Made by a program: the position numbers and the translations under genes. A stretch of 64,000 bases of DNA, taken from NCBI RefSeq assembly GCF_014839805.1, contig NC_051121.1, forward strand, positions 4,199,116-4,263,115, read 5' to 3'. Origin of the DNA: Manduca sexta (Eukaryota > Arthropoda > Insecta > Lepidoptera > Sphingidae). The notes under the pieces were generated by a model. It was not told the origin of the DNA and did not search any database. It saw nothing but the letters and a program-made list of their open reading frames with translations. Shown here one piece after another: positions 44,177 through 56,123 of this stretch. Positions within the stretch are counted from its first letter, which is position 1. Every line of letters starts with the position of its first letter.

Positions 44177-45715
44177 CGGCACCGACGTCTAGAAACTAAC
44201 GCGGGTCAATAACTGAGTTGCTACGTGGGGGAATCAGACGATTGCTGTCCTAGTCCGGCAGCTTGGAGACGTGACGTTTGATCGATGGTTTATTATCATC
44301 TCTGTATGCAAGAATTCGCGAGGAAACTTGCAGACGCGACTTTCAAAAGTAATTTTTATCATGCATAAGTCATAGTAAGCTGACCTGCAAATTTTGAAGC
44401 TTGCTATATTTGGCGGCAAGTCGCGTGTATATAGAACTATTGAAACATTACCGCTTGTGTATATGCACGTGTTAGTTCATGTGCAATATATTGCTGCAAG
44501 AACTTGCTAGTCTAAACTTAGCAATAGAAAAAAAAAGAGTAATATCGAGAAAACGTGTCTGTAAAAAATAACAATATTTTTAATGTTGCCTCTTGAGTCG
44601 AAGCAATTGAATTATTTACTAAAGGTCATTACATCATAGTTAAAAAATGTTGACGGCAATATAGAATTAGTTTAGAGGGTACTTCTCAGTGATGCAATCA
44701 ATTATTTAGATAGAATAGGGTAAGATGATGACTGTCGATATACAGCCGTTGCAGCAGCCGTTTGACTCTCAATCAGTACTCTCAATATTCATAATATTTT
44801 ATTATTAAGTATGTGCAAATTAAGTATTGGGTAGGTACGAATCGCCACTCAAATCTTAACCGACTAGAAAAAATCATGTCATGTCCAACTTTCATAAAAT
44901 ACATTTTTACATCAAAAGCTTACGAAACATTAATACTTTCATATCCGTAAAACAAAATTAATCGTTCACGCACAAAATACATGTAGAGTGAAAGTCAATA
45001 TGCAGAGAAACTGCAGTCAAGCTCCGAGACTAAAATAAGATAGTTAAGTAACTTATACCATACATAGGTATAATAAAATGATCAGAGGAGCGTAAACAAA
45101 AACACGGCCTGGTCCCACCGGGAACCGGTTGCAAGCCCCTCTCTTAAAACCAATGCGATCAATCGGAGTTAAACTGCAGTCACTCTGGCTATGTTTTGAT
45201 ACTTCTGCGAATTCGTTTTATAAATCCCAATACGCCATTGTTGACCTTTCTATATGGCACTTGGTATAAAGGTTAAACTTTCGTATAGTATAGGATGAAA
45301 TGTTGAGAATAAAGTCGATTTTTGAATGACTGGTTCCGATATTTACGTCTCTAGTTAGGTACTTTATAGGTTAAATATTTCTATGAAACATTCTTTCCTC
45401 AGTAAACTAACCGTATGTTAAAAACAGCTAATTGGGGAACTAAGTACTTACGTAGCAAAATAGTTCATATTATTTTTGCTGTGAAGTGAAAGACATTAGC
45501 TTATAAGATAAATCCCAATCAGGACTAGACATAAGTTTCATGTAATCTGCAAATCTGTAGTTTAAGCTGTTATGTTAAATAATAGATGCTCAAGGTCAAG
45601 ATGTTATCAGAGCATGACGGTGGTACCATCATTTGATTTAATAGGATCATTCGTATAAGTGTTTTATAACACAAACCAATATTGATAAAAATGGTTCTTT
45701 CAGAATCAGTTAGGC

Positions 45716-45955
45716 TCGGTTTACCCCTATGAATTCATCACGGGGCTGGTTTCATGTAAGAATTGCTCCGAATGATATGACTACATGGAAGTTCCTGAGT
45801 ATTTGGTTGGACTTTGCCAAGAAGAAGAGATATACCTGCCTCCGTCCTCTCTACACCACCCCAAGGTTGACTGGGAGAGAATGCCCATGGCATTACGTCC
45901 GCCTGTATACCTGTACAAAGTGTAAAATAAATAAATAAATAAATATAGCGACTAG
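45716..45955 (+). repeat. Retroelement 3'-end-like fragment ending in an AAAT run
   Basis: A GC-balanced block (CATGGAAGTTCCTGAGTATT, TACACCACCCCAAGGTTGAC) is followed by TAAAATAAATAAATAAATA (45929-45948), as expected for a 5'-truncated LINE-type insertion with a simple tail. A 69-codon frame across it matches no family known to me. Confidence 0.4.
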
Positions 45956-48221
45956 AGAGTTTTAAAAGGAGAGCCGTTTGCATAACGGTGATATCTGAAA
46001 AGCTAGTAAGATTTAAAAAATATAAGTATATTTAAGGTTTTTGAATTAAAGGTATCAAAAATATTACAAAATACACGACCCCATTAACATATTAGTAACA
46101 TACTTGTTTTCGTGGTGGTTGTTCTTGTGCTTCTGCACATGTTCCAGACGGAAGTATGAATGCACTTTCTCAATGCAGAATTGCAACTGATTACGTATTC
46201 TTAGTGTGATTAATGACCTAAGACTTATTACTTTCTAATCCTAGGGACTGAGTAGAGGTAAGCATTAATTTGTTTGTGCTTGGATAATGCTTCTTAATAT
46301 TATTTAACACCAAGAGACCCAAAAACAAGCTGTACTTAATTATAAAACATTCTTTGGCCTATCCCACCTAAGTATATTCACTTCTCATAATAGAAAATTA
46401 TAATTCATGTACCTAATCTGTTGGTTTATTTAATTCTGTTCTATAACCCGCAATATTATACAATCAGGGGACCCTGCCCTAACACCTCGATTATTAAAAC
46501 TCTGGTAAATCAATTCAGACGAAATAAACAGAAGTATAATCACCAATGCGTATCCATATATTTTTGCGTTTCATGGGAAAACAAATTATAGTTGCTGCCT
46601 AGCCTTGGGCGAATCGGGATGATTATAACATCGACTCGCCTGCTCCTCTAGCCAATATTTAGTGCGAGAAATAGATTTAAATTCTCACAGAATACTTTAC
46701 GTTGGCTCATTAAAGAAGGGAAGAAAAATTATTATAGTTTTGATTCCTGGAACATTTTCATATCCCCTTAATTGGATTAGCGTTGTTATATATTCAGAGA
46801 GATTAGGTATGTCCACACATACAACCTTCATAGTCGTAAACGAGACTGGCAAATTACAAAGCCCATAAATCATCTAAATCAGGAGACAATTCAGATCAAA
46901 TAATTTTGATTGAAGAGCCATTCTCAAACGTTACGGAAAAAATACTCTTAGGTATTTTTATTTTGTAATACAAATATTTTACGCTGTACTTTACATGTTG
47001 AAAATATGGTAGTCAAACAAAAATTTAAATAGAATAAAAAGTTTTTCCTACATAAATAACAAGCCTCATCAATTCGTGTTTTAACTAGTACCTAAGTAAA
47101 TGTATCTTCTTTATACCAACTATCTTGAATAAAGTAAATTGTTTCACCTCTAATTAGAAAAAAAAATTTCGCTCGGCAATTTTATAGCCAATTAGACAAA
47201 ATGTTTTGGCTGAATCGCAACCCGTTGTATAATATTCCAAGTCTGGAGCCAAATTTGCTTTGGCTGGCGTCAACTAGATCAAAATCGTAATATGCCGAAA
47301 TGAATCCATTTGTTTGTTTTGCCAAGGCAGATTTGATGCGTCGTTGCGCGTTCTTAAGCCCTCAATTCGATGGAGCAATTTAACCTTGTACTTGACATTC
47401 TTAAAGGGACACAAAACCTACCTCGTCTAAATACAATGGCAAAGCAATTCTTAAACGCGTTGCCAGGCGAAACTCGTCTCAAAAAACTTACAAGAAACAT
47501 TTTTTAAAAAACTCGCTCCGTCTTATTAAGCCTTAATGGACGCAGTTTCCTAGCAAATGTATAAGAGAATACTTCACGATTCGATTCGGCCAGCCTAGTC
47601 GACGTTACCTATAACTAGCCAACGCATATTGTCGCCGCTGTCGGTTGACACGATGCCAAGAAATGCAAGACCATCGTCCATATTGATTGTCTGCAGCACA
47701 TTCTTAAAACGATAAAAAAAATGCGAGACGTGATCTCTAGATGAGTCATCCTCCTAGTTTTATATTAAGGTTTCTGAGATAGCATGTATTGGAGTTTTAA
47801 GAGAGACTCAAGAATATTTTGAGTGACAGAATTAGGCTGTAGATATATTTGTCTTCAGAATCCATAGTCCGTGTTGACTGGTGTAATACCACTTTTCTAA
47901 ATGAGGTATCCGGAGGCTTATAACCCTTACTATCTTCAAGCCATCCCTTCCTTGTAGAGCCAGTAGTGCTTCCATAGGTTTTTTGGTATTATGGTTGTTC
48001 ATGCGTAGAAATAGCTAAATGTCAGTTGGCGTATATGCGTTTTTCCAAGCCTTTCGATTCATGTAAAGTATTTTCTACTGAAATGGTTTGATTAATCATT
48101 GCTTTCGCATTTTGATATGTCTTCTTCTTAAATCTTTAGAATTCCGCTGCTGAATATAGACCTCCGTTAATTTTTTCTTTTTTAATTTATATTAATTCCT
48201 TAAAAGTGATTCGGTAATGAT

Positions 48222-48470
48222 TGCCTCGTTGGCGTAGTGGTTTTACGGTATGACTGCGGTGTTGAGGTCTCAAGCCTCATCCCGGAGTCAGGAAAAGTGA
48301 TATTGGGTTTTTCTATTCAGTTTCAGCTCGGAGTCTGATATTTATGCCCTACATTGCGCTAGGCTTGCATTATAGGACGAAATACACACGGCAGAAACTG
48401 GGAGCCACAGTTGCGTCTACCTTGCATTGCCTAACCCTTCGAGGATAACAGATATGTGATTAAGGAGTCA
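48222..48470 (+). mobile_element. tRNA-derived SINE, second family
   Basis: A-box-like TTGGCGTAGTGG (48229-48240) and B-box-like GGTCTCAAGCC (48266-48276) are followed by CGGAGTCAGGAAAAGTGATA and AACTGGGAGCCACAGTTGC, a body different from family 1. No splice or ORF context. Confidence 0.65.
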
Positions 48471-49194
48471 AAGACAACATTGGTTATATTAAATTATAAA
48501 ATGTGTGATACGGTTCTAAGTATGCCTACGTGACTTGTCTACATCATGTTGCCTTTGATTCGTTTACAAATGGCTTTTTGATTCGTTCTTAGATTTACAA
48601 TAATAAAATAAAGACCATTTGATACGGTGCCTGGGCCTTGTGTTACCGACGATAGAAGAACTTTCTGTTAGTTCTCTTGAGAATGTGTACAATAATCATA
48701 ATTTACGTAAAGAAAGTAATGAACGACAACTAACATATTAAGGAGGTATTACTTGTAATTGAAAGAATGAAATAAGTTGATATTTTTATTAATATAATTA
48801 AACTGTGTTCAGCGAAGCAAAATTAATTGTTCACAAATATCTATAATCCACTTTTTAATATTATTGATATGTTCGAATGCAGGCACTATTTCAAAGAATT
48901 TATGTTTCTTCATTTTTATTTTACTTTACTGGTATCAGCTTTTAGGTATCATGTAGACAGGTGAGTATTAAATGTGAGCAGCATATAATTAACACTCTAT
49001 AAATAACATAATAAGTAAATAAATCTTTATTCCTACTACTTATATAAAATTCTTAGAATATATATGAGATTATTTTTAAATAACATAACTGAGGCGAAAA
49101 CGTAGAGACTTATTCAAAACATCATAATTTCTATTATCCTTTTTCATAACATCCTTCATTTATCCTTTTTCGTAACAAAATTATTATCTAACTT

Positions 49195-49475
49195 CATACT
49201 AATATTGTTAAAACGAAAGTTTGTGAATATTTGGATGTTTGTTAGAAATAAACGCAGAAACAACTTAACGGATTTGAATGAAATCTGGCACACGGGTAAA
49301 CGATGTCCTGGATTTACACGTAGGCCACTTTTTATCACAGTAATTTGCTTCCATAGTAAATAATTAAATTTTTAATCAGATTTTTAAATAAATGGCTCTG
49401 ACGTGATATGGTGTTTTGGGGACTTTTGAAGCGCGTGAGTCGTTCCACCCGGGCAATGTCGTGAGCATCATCTAG
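49195..49475 (+). repeat. Retroelement-tail-like repeat (second copy)
   Basis: It shares with 2478-2900 the words AAGTTTGTGAATATTTGGATG / TGTTAGAAATAAACGCAG, GAATGAAATCTGGCACA and TTTGCTTCCATAG, then CACCCGGGCAATGTCGTGAG. Uninterrupted here, it shows where the MITE entered the copy at 2478. Confidence 0.6.
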
Positions 49476-52400
49476 TATTTAATATACTTGCGGTTTTAAT
49501 CAAACGTTTATCACTATTAACTAAACTGACATCTACATAAAAAGGTCAAGTATTTAGTCAGTATTTTCATCTTTCATCACAATTTCTTGCCATCTATAAG
49601 TAAAAAGGCAAAATTTTGTAAGATTTGTTTAATACTCAGTTATAGACGGGTGCCGCGGAGTCGTCGACCGCACCATAGTCGCAGTGATTCATCGTTTTAT
49701 TACAAATCGTACTTTAAACGTGTCGCTTTTTGCGACTAACAATATAAAATCTTATTTAGGTATGTTTATTGTTCATTTTTTGTGTACACAAGGCGTAGGT
49801 ACCTACCTGATGTTCTAAATGTCTATAAATAGACCGAAAACTTATACACTAGATGTTTTTTCTTTGTAATTTTATTTCTTCTATATTCAAACAATGGTAA
49901 ACTTTATTCACAAACTGTATCGAATGTTATTTTAAATACGATAACTTTCTAGTTTAACTATGTATCTCTTCCAAAAAAAGAAAATGTTTAATTCTAAATT
50001 CAAAACAATATTTTTTTATGAATTTTGTATAAAAAAGATTATTTTGAATTTACAACGAAATTTTTGTTATATGTGACCGTTAATGATAAGTAAAGTAAGT
50101 CCCACCGCTGGATCCTAACTATGGATAATAACCTCACCACCCAGTAACTTGAAATATAAAAGCCTGCATCATAGTTGGCACTAAACTGCTCTTCATTCTG
50201 AGACATACCACATACTGCGCAATAACTTCACCGGCTACTATGTCGAACAATGAATGCGAACTTAGTAGAATTGATAGGAACGTCACGTCATTGCGGTCAA
50301 GTTAGGTTCAGAGATGAGGCAAGGCCAAACTTTTTGTTATTGATATTTAAGAGTAATAAGCAATACCTTCTTTTGTTTTTCTTAGGACTTTAGAATGTGT
50401 TATTTGTAGATACCAAAGGCTTGCTACGTTACTAGATAGATTTTACTAGAGTTACCTCACGATATTAAGTTAGTTGGTAAGCTGATACTTCTATTTATCA
50501 CTGACAGACAACTTAAAGTAGTGCCCCCAGTAAAATGGCGCGGTAATCGTGTATTTAGAAGTTATTGGAAATTTATAAAACACGTAAAAAATATATAAGT
50601 ACTTATTTCTACAATACGTTATCTTTACTTAAATTGTATAATGTGGATATTTTTTTATTAATACCATAATGGAAATACCACTAAAATTTGAACTCCCGTA
50701 CTTTTCCTCCTAAAATATACGTCATTTTAATTTGCATCCAATAATATCAGAACGACAATTCATATATATGTTGGTGGTTCAAAATTTTCAAAAAGAATGA
50801 ATATAATTTTTTTGGAGACATTATTCGTAAATCTGCATGTTCCCGTCGCGACTCGTGCGCCGTAAATGTATTGTGCTCAAGGCCGTTTGTTCGTGTAGGC
50901 TCTTAAAGAAACATAGGTTACTTATTTCCGACATTGATTATAAATTTAGATATTTTGCAAAGTCATCGTCAATATTAAATAACTTGTTTAGGCTATTTCA
51001 GCGAGAGTAGATACGTATTTAATTCGCAATGTAAATGTGCAAGGGTTTATTATTCATTTATTTTAATTATTTAGTAAAAAGTATTATTTCGCGGCACAAA
51101 TTAACAATATTGTAACTTAAATAGACAATGATTCTCAGAACCGTATCACGATTTTCGGACTATCGGGCCTCGATCTCAAAATGTAAACGTCACTTCAAGT
51201 TATTTAATGACTGTATCTTTTCGTCGGACAAATATATTTTTTGCAACAATTATTCCCGCCACAGCGGGTCAACGGCTCGCAAACCACGAGTTTTTGTTGA
51301 GATTTTTCAACGCAAAACTTAAATTGAGTGAAAAGGACGCCAAATATTTCATAAATTATATTAGACCGCAGTTAAATTGTTATTTATACTTAAACGTACT
51401 TTGTTACAACTCAAACTTATTTTTTTTACCGTGTTTTTTATTTTCTGTTTCCTCAAATTTATCTTGTATAGATCTTATTTATATTCTTTATGTTCATTAC
51501 GCGTCCGTCAAATAATGTCAACTTGTTATCAAAAAGTACGTAGTACATATTATATATCGATTCGAAAAACACGGTATTATTATAAAACTGACAGTTAAAT
51601 TTCTTAAATATTATACGTATAATTGTTGGTTTAACATTAAGGAAGTTAATAGCGTCTGGGAGACACTTTTTTTTTTATTTATTTGGCCACCAACAATTGT
51701 TTACACTATTACTTATGAATTAAATATAAAAACTAATACAATTAAGTTGCACAAATGTAACAATTATTTAAAGGTTGGCACAGCATGCACTTAAAAAGTG
51801 GTCCAGTAGAGCTAAACAAAGTGATCTTATTTCGTACAAAAACATTGGTATTTTAAATTGAATGAGCTATTACCATTACGTATTCACTTGGTGTATGTTT
51901 TTAAATTAATTTCTAAGTACTTTTTTATACCATCCGGCATTCATTCATTCGGCACACAAACTTGTTTCATTTACTTAAGGCTCTCCCACGAACAGATGAC
52001 CTTGAGAATTCTTTCCATATATTAACAGCGCACGCGTTACGGGCGGGAATATGTAAAAGTAACGAATAATTTTCATAAGTTAATTTTAGGTCTTATTAAA
52101 AAAAAATTGAACCTCAAAAATGTTCCTTATTAAATTATCCATCTAACAGTGTTAGTTGCTAAATAACATGTGTATTTTAGGACATGCGTGCAATCAACAA
52201 TTTTAGTGGCGTTTTCATTGTGAAATTAATGTAACAATACCTACATTTTAAAAATAATTTTAAACAAAATATAGATAACAAATTTTCTATATGTATTATA
52301 TATTTGAAAAGCTTCTAAAATACGGTTAGCGTGCCGTTTGAGTTAGGGCAACGCCTTAACGAAAGACTTCTTATTCCCATGTTAACAGTTATTAAATCTT

Positions 52401-53960
52401 GACCGTGAGTAAACCATAAAAACGTTCGTAATAAAATATTATGCTCTTCGCCGTTTTTACGCTGACTACGTATTAACATTAATTAAGATTTTATGGTGTT
52501 TGTTGATTTTTTATACCAAATTGAAATTGGCTCGTCGTCTGTGTAAAATGTGGAGGTAGCATGCCGCCTCCATTAAAAAAAAAAACCTGATGCTAAGTGT
52601 ATATTGTTATATGCCTAGCGAATGTAGCAGCCACGACGAGAGTACAAGAAGTGATTCACTATATTTTTTTCTGGTCTTGTTAAATTTAGGATTTATTGAA
52701 TTCGACGTTTTGCAGTTTCCTTCCTTCTTTTGCTTTAAATCCCTGATTTACACTATTCTTATACTTTTTATATTTATCTTTTTATGGTTTATCGTATTGC
52801 AAAATTCCCATCGCTTACTCCACTTTTAATGTACCAGGAATGCATAATAACAGTAGCGTGTTAGAATAAACGTGACTTCGGGACACGACGCCGGCCGAAG
52901 GCATCCCGGCCAATTGTGTAATTATTACAATCACATTGCTTAGGGCATTTACTTTGATTCTGTTCCGCCTAAATTGTAGGAATTTTGATTAAAAACTTAG
53001 GAGGGGAATGAAAATCGAAGCGTTCTTTTAGTTTTTTTGGTGTAAAAGCTAAATTTAAATAGACAAGTAAAAGAAACAATTTAAAATGTCATGGAATAAT
53101 GAGTATAAATACCGTGGTCTTAGGATCCAAAGAAGGGTTCAAAAAGTTCTTTTCGTTTAGAAATATTATATTTTATGCTCGATGTTCCATTAGTGCCCAG
53201 AATGGTAATATCTATCACTTGATGAGGTGGAACAATCTCAAGAAGATTAATCTACATGTTGTTAATTATATCTTTAATCTTACCTGATTTATCGCTGGCA
53301 AAAGACGCGTAATTGCTATGAGATGAGTGGAACGGTTATGTTGGTTTCACTGGTCTTACGGCCTAATATCGACATTCGTGAGAATAGCATCATCCGAGCG
53401 AGCATTTGACCGAGTCCTTAGCCCCTGTATCTACTCTAAACTGGCATACCAACCAAAACCCACGGTGGCTCTCTTCGGCGCATACAGGACGGTCTTGGGG
53501 TATGGGTCTGCTCGGAACCGTCCGTGATTATATCACACAGTTACCTACAATTTTGAAATTTGAACCTACATGTAAAGTAATATTTTTAGAAACTACCGTT
53601 AGAAATTTTAACGATACGCGAATTATTGTTTGAACAATAGAAGAGATTGTTTCGACTATAGAAACAATAGTTCGATTTTATCTAAAGTAGCCTTTCTATT
53701 TTAGCTGTCGTTTTTCTATTAATGTTTGCGTGTAAAGATGATAAGTTTAACAAGATACATCCATTGGAATTGTTTGATATTTAAGAAACATGAATAATAT
53801 TTAGAAAGCTATTCCTTTTCAATGTTACTCATAAATTAATTGTGACATTAAAGGTTTAAAGAAAAAAAAAACAATAAAACACCGACAATTATTTATTAAA
53901 TATCCGAAACAAAGAAATAAATACTTAAAACTAATAATAAATATTTTTTACAATTTACTA

Positions 53961-54621
53961 TCATTCTATCTTGACAGTCTTCTCATTCTTCTTCTTCATC
54001 ATTCTTCGTAAGATAGAGTAACCAACCCAAAACACAAGGTACAATTTAGAATCAGTGCTTACAATAAGATATGTTGCTAGTATCGCTATAATTATTCCAA
54101 TGGCATTGAACATTATCTGGAGTGGTGTTTTGGTACTTTTTACTCTGCAGGAACAATCTGCAGGACAGGTATTATTCGCGAAGGTCACTTTTTTCGGTTT
54201 CATTTCTATTTCCAAAGTCTTTTCATGTTTAGTTACGAATTCTGGAAAAAAGGAAGTTTCATGAGATTTCATTAAAAAGTTTAAGATTTTATCGTCATGT
54301 CGTTTATTGCTTTTAATTTTAAAACAGGCGCGATATCAAAAATGCAGGTAATGTTTTTGCTTTGATTAAGAAACAGGCGTTCCCAATTTATTGAGATGGT
54401 TTTCAAACGAAATTATTACAATTAATTAAAGTCAATAGATAATCGGGGAGGATGCTTATAACCCAGCTCTATTTCTGATAGTAGTAAATAAGCAAACATA
54501 AAGAAAAACATTAACATTTAAATATCAATCAAATCTAAATTAGCATTTAGTAGAATAATTATGAAACGCAAAAAGTTTTTAGAATCTCATTACCTTCCAC
54601 AGTTTGTGTAATTGTCGCCAT
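53961..54621 (-). CDS. Small membrane protein with a C-x3-C-x-C motif; metallothionein-like gene structure
   Basis: Two exons on the minus strand: 54594-54621 (ATG, 28 nt, donor GTAATG) and 53961-54241 (acceptor TTCCAG, stop TGA). The spliced product has 102 residues. It opens MATITQTVEEFV, then a charged stretch. TCPADCSC follows (Cys 35, 39, 41), then a strongly hydrophobic helix at about 51-71 (IMFNAIGIIIAILATYLIV), a second shorter hydrophobic patch (KLYLVFWVGYSIL) and a Lys-rich tail (RRMMKKKNEK). I do not recognise a family. The first coding exon has the same length (28 nt) and phase (1) as those of the three metallothioneins, and the C-x3-C-x-C spacing equals their core motif. An alternative start inside the intron (54272) would give 103 residues with a different N-terminus, but it would read through a good splice acceptor. 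AATAAA on the minus strand is at 53892-53897. Confidence 0.6.
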
Positions 54622-55279
54622 AACTGCAGTTCCCGGTGTGCCGGATGGGAATGACTTGATACAAAATATTATCACTTAAATATTATCCGCAATGCGTATT
54701 CGAAGGCCGTGTGACAAAAATGTAGGAAATGTTTCGAGCCGACGAGCCTTTTCTTTGGTATCATCAAATGAATCCGTGCAGAACGATTGAATCTTCCGGA
54801 ACAAATAAAAAGTTATTTGCTTCGGCTGCGAGTAAAAAATGCTAAACATTGAAATGCACTTCGAAAGATTTGAAACTCTAAATGATCGTCATTCTTTTGC
54901 CTTGGTCCCAATTTATTTGGCCAATAAACATTCCCCTTCCATTCTTCCTGCAATCATTTTGCCTGTTGCTTTATTTTTTGGCTTCGTCCCTCCCTTAATT
55001 CATCCTTATTTAAGATAAGTTATAATTAACAATAATATGATTATTTTAAATGTATAAATTTTATTTATATCTACATCAGACTACATTTTGAGAAGCATAA
55101 ATTCTACTACCTAACACGATCTTTTGTTAGACCTATAAAGTTTTGTAACATTATTTTGGTAATTGCATGAAACGTATCTATCGAAATGCCACGTTGAAAT
55201 ACTACTTAGTAAAGTGCAAGCACTGTTGGAATGAAGTTTAGTCTAATTATAGTCTGTAAAATCATCTTATATTAGTGAT

Positions 55280-55595
55280 ATTATAAATAAGAAAGTTTGT
55301 GAAAATGTTTCGAAGTTTGGTTGTTTATTAGAAGTAAATGAATAAACGGATAAGATGTCTAAATTTTATGAAACTTAGCACACTGGTAAATCATATTCTG
55401 GATTAACATAGAGGCTACTTTTATCCCGGTTATTTTCTCCCACAGGTTTTTTTTCATCTATATTTTTAAATACATGGCATTGTCGTCGTGCTTGTAGCAC
55501 TTCGAAAAGCCTCAGTGTTATAGATATTTTTGTAGCGGGAAAGATTCTTCAAGCGGGTGAAGCCGTGATCAACTCCTAAATACTGGGTCATTTGT
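55280..55595 (+). repeat. Retroelement-tail-like repeat (third copy)
   Basis: It shares GAAGTTTGGTTGTTTATTAG, AACTTAGCACACTGGTAAAT and GCGGGTGAAGCCGTGATC with the copies at 2478 and 49195. Diverged and without an ORF. Confidence 0.55.
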
Positions 55596-56055
55596 TTACG
55601 GGCAGTGGCACTCTATAGGGAGGCAATTTTGTGTATCTCGTCTTTTATTCATATAATAAAGTCTACTTATGGCTAGGGTAAACTTGTTCTTTTATTAAGT
55701 TTTACGCCTATGATATAAGCCGTAAGCCATTAGTCATATAAATTAGGATATAGGTATGTATTTCATTAAATTTACTATATCTATAAGGTATAATATTTAA
55801 GTTCTAAATAAATGAATACAAGGAAACTTCGAAACCTAACATTCTAAAACATTTTTAAAATTATGAAAGTTATCAATATTGTTACATTTTTTTCCGTAAA
55901 CGTCCACAATACTTTTACTTTGGTTATTGTGTATTTTCATATTTACTTTTGTAGTTTTCATATCAACCATTATATTGGTCAAACTACGTGTTATAATAGA
56001 TAAGTTTTTTAACAGCCTTGCTCCAGATCTGATGGTTTTTGCGAATATTTTGCGG

Positions 56056-56095
56056 TATAAAACATTGTTGGCTGCTGGAAAGTGCATAGTTCAGT
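56056..56095 (+). promoter_or_regulatory. TATA box and initiator of the 38-aa metallothionein
   Basis: TATAAAA at 56056-56062 is followed about 35 bp later by TCAGT at 56091-56095, the arthropod initiator form. The ATG is about 30 bp further on at 56124. I saw no clear TGCRCNC core in the 300 bp upstream, so metal induction is not evident from this promoter. Confidence 0.6.
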
Positions 56096-56123
56096 AATAA
56101 ACAACTGAGAAACAACAACCAAG

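Larger units (their letters stand above)
44135..53960. other. Gene-poor intergenic region
   Basis: AT-rich DNA between the isolated metallothionein and the small-gene cluster. Visible repeats are an AAAT-tailed element (45716-45955), a second tRNA-like SINE (48222-48470) and a retroelement-tail copy (49195-49475). A more GC-balanced stretch at about 47200-47700 and another at 53320-53530 contain no convincing ORF. T-rich open frames at 51128-51598 and 52590-52829 look like composition artefacts. Confidence 0.55.
54622..56123. other. Divergent intergenic region between the membrane-protein gene and the 38-aa metallothionein
   Basis: A 1.5-kb head-to-head spacer. It contains a retroelement-tail-like repeat (55280-55595) and the TATA and initiator for the metallothionein near its right end. 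A 83-codon minus frame at 55836-56087 overlaps that promoter and is not convincing. Confidence 0.55.

Noticed and set aside
51128..51598. ORFs of 64-102 codons
   Set aside because: T-rich composition gives hydrophobic translations; no splice sites or family match.
52590..52829. 79-codon ORF with Cys and hydrophobic stretch, resembling the membrane cluster protein
   Set aside because: Lacks the C-x3-C-x-C spacing and the 28-nt exon plan; T-rich non-coding DNA explains the hydrophobicity.
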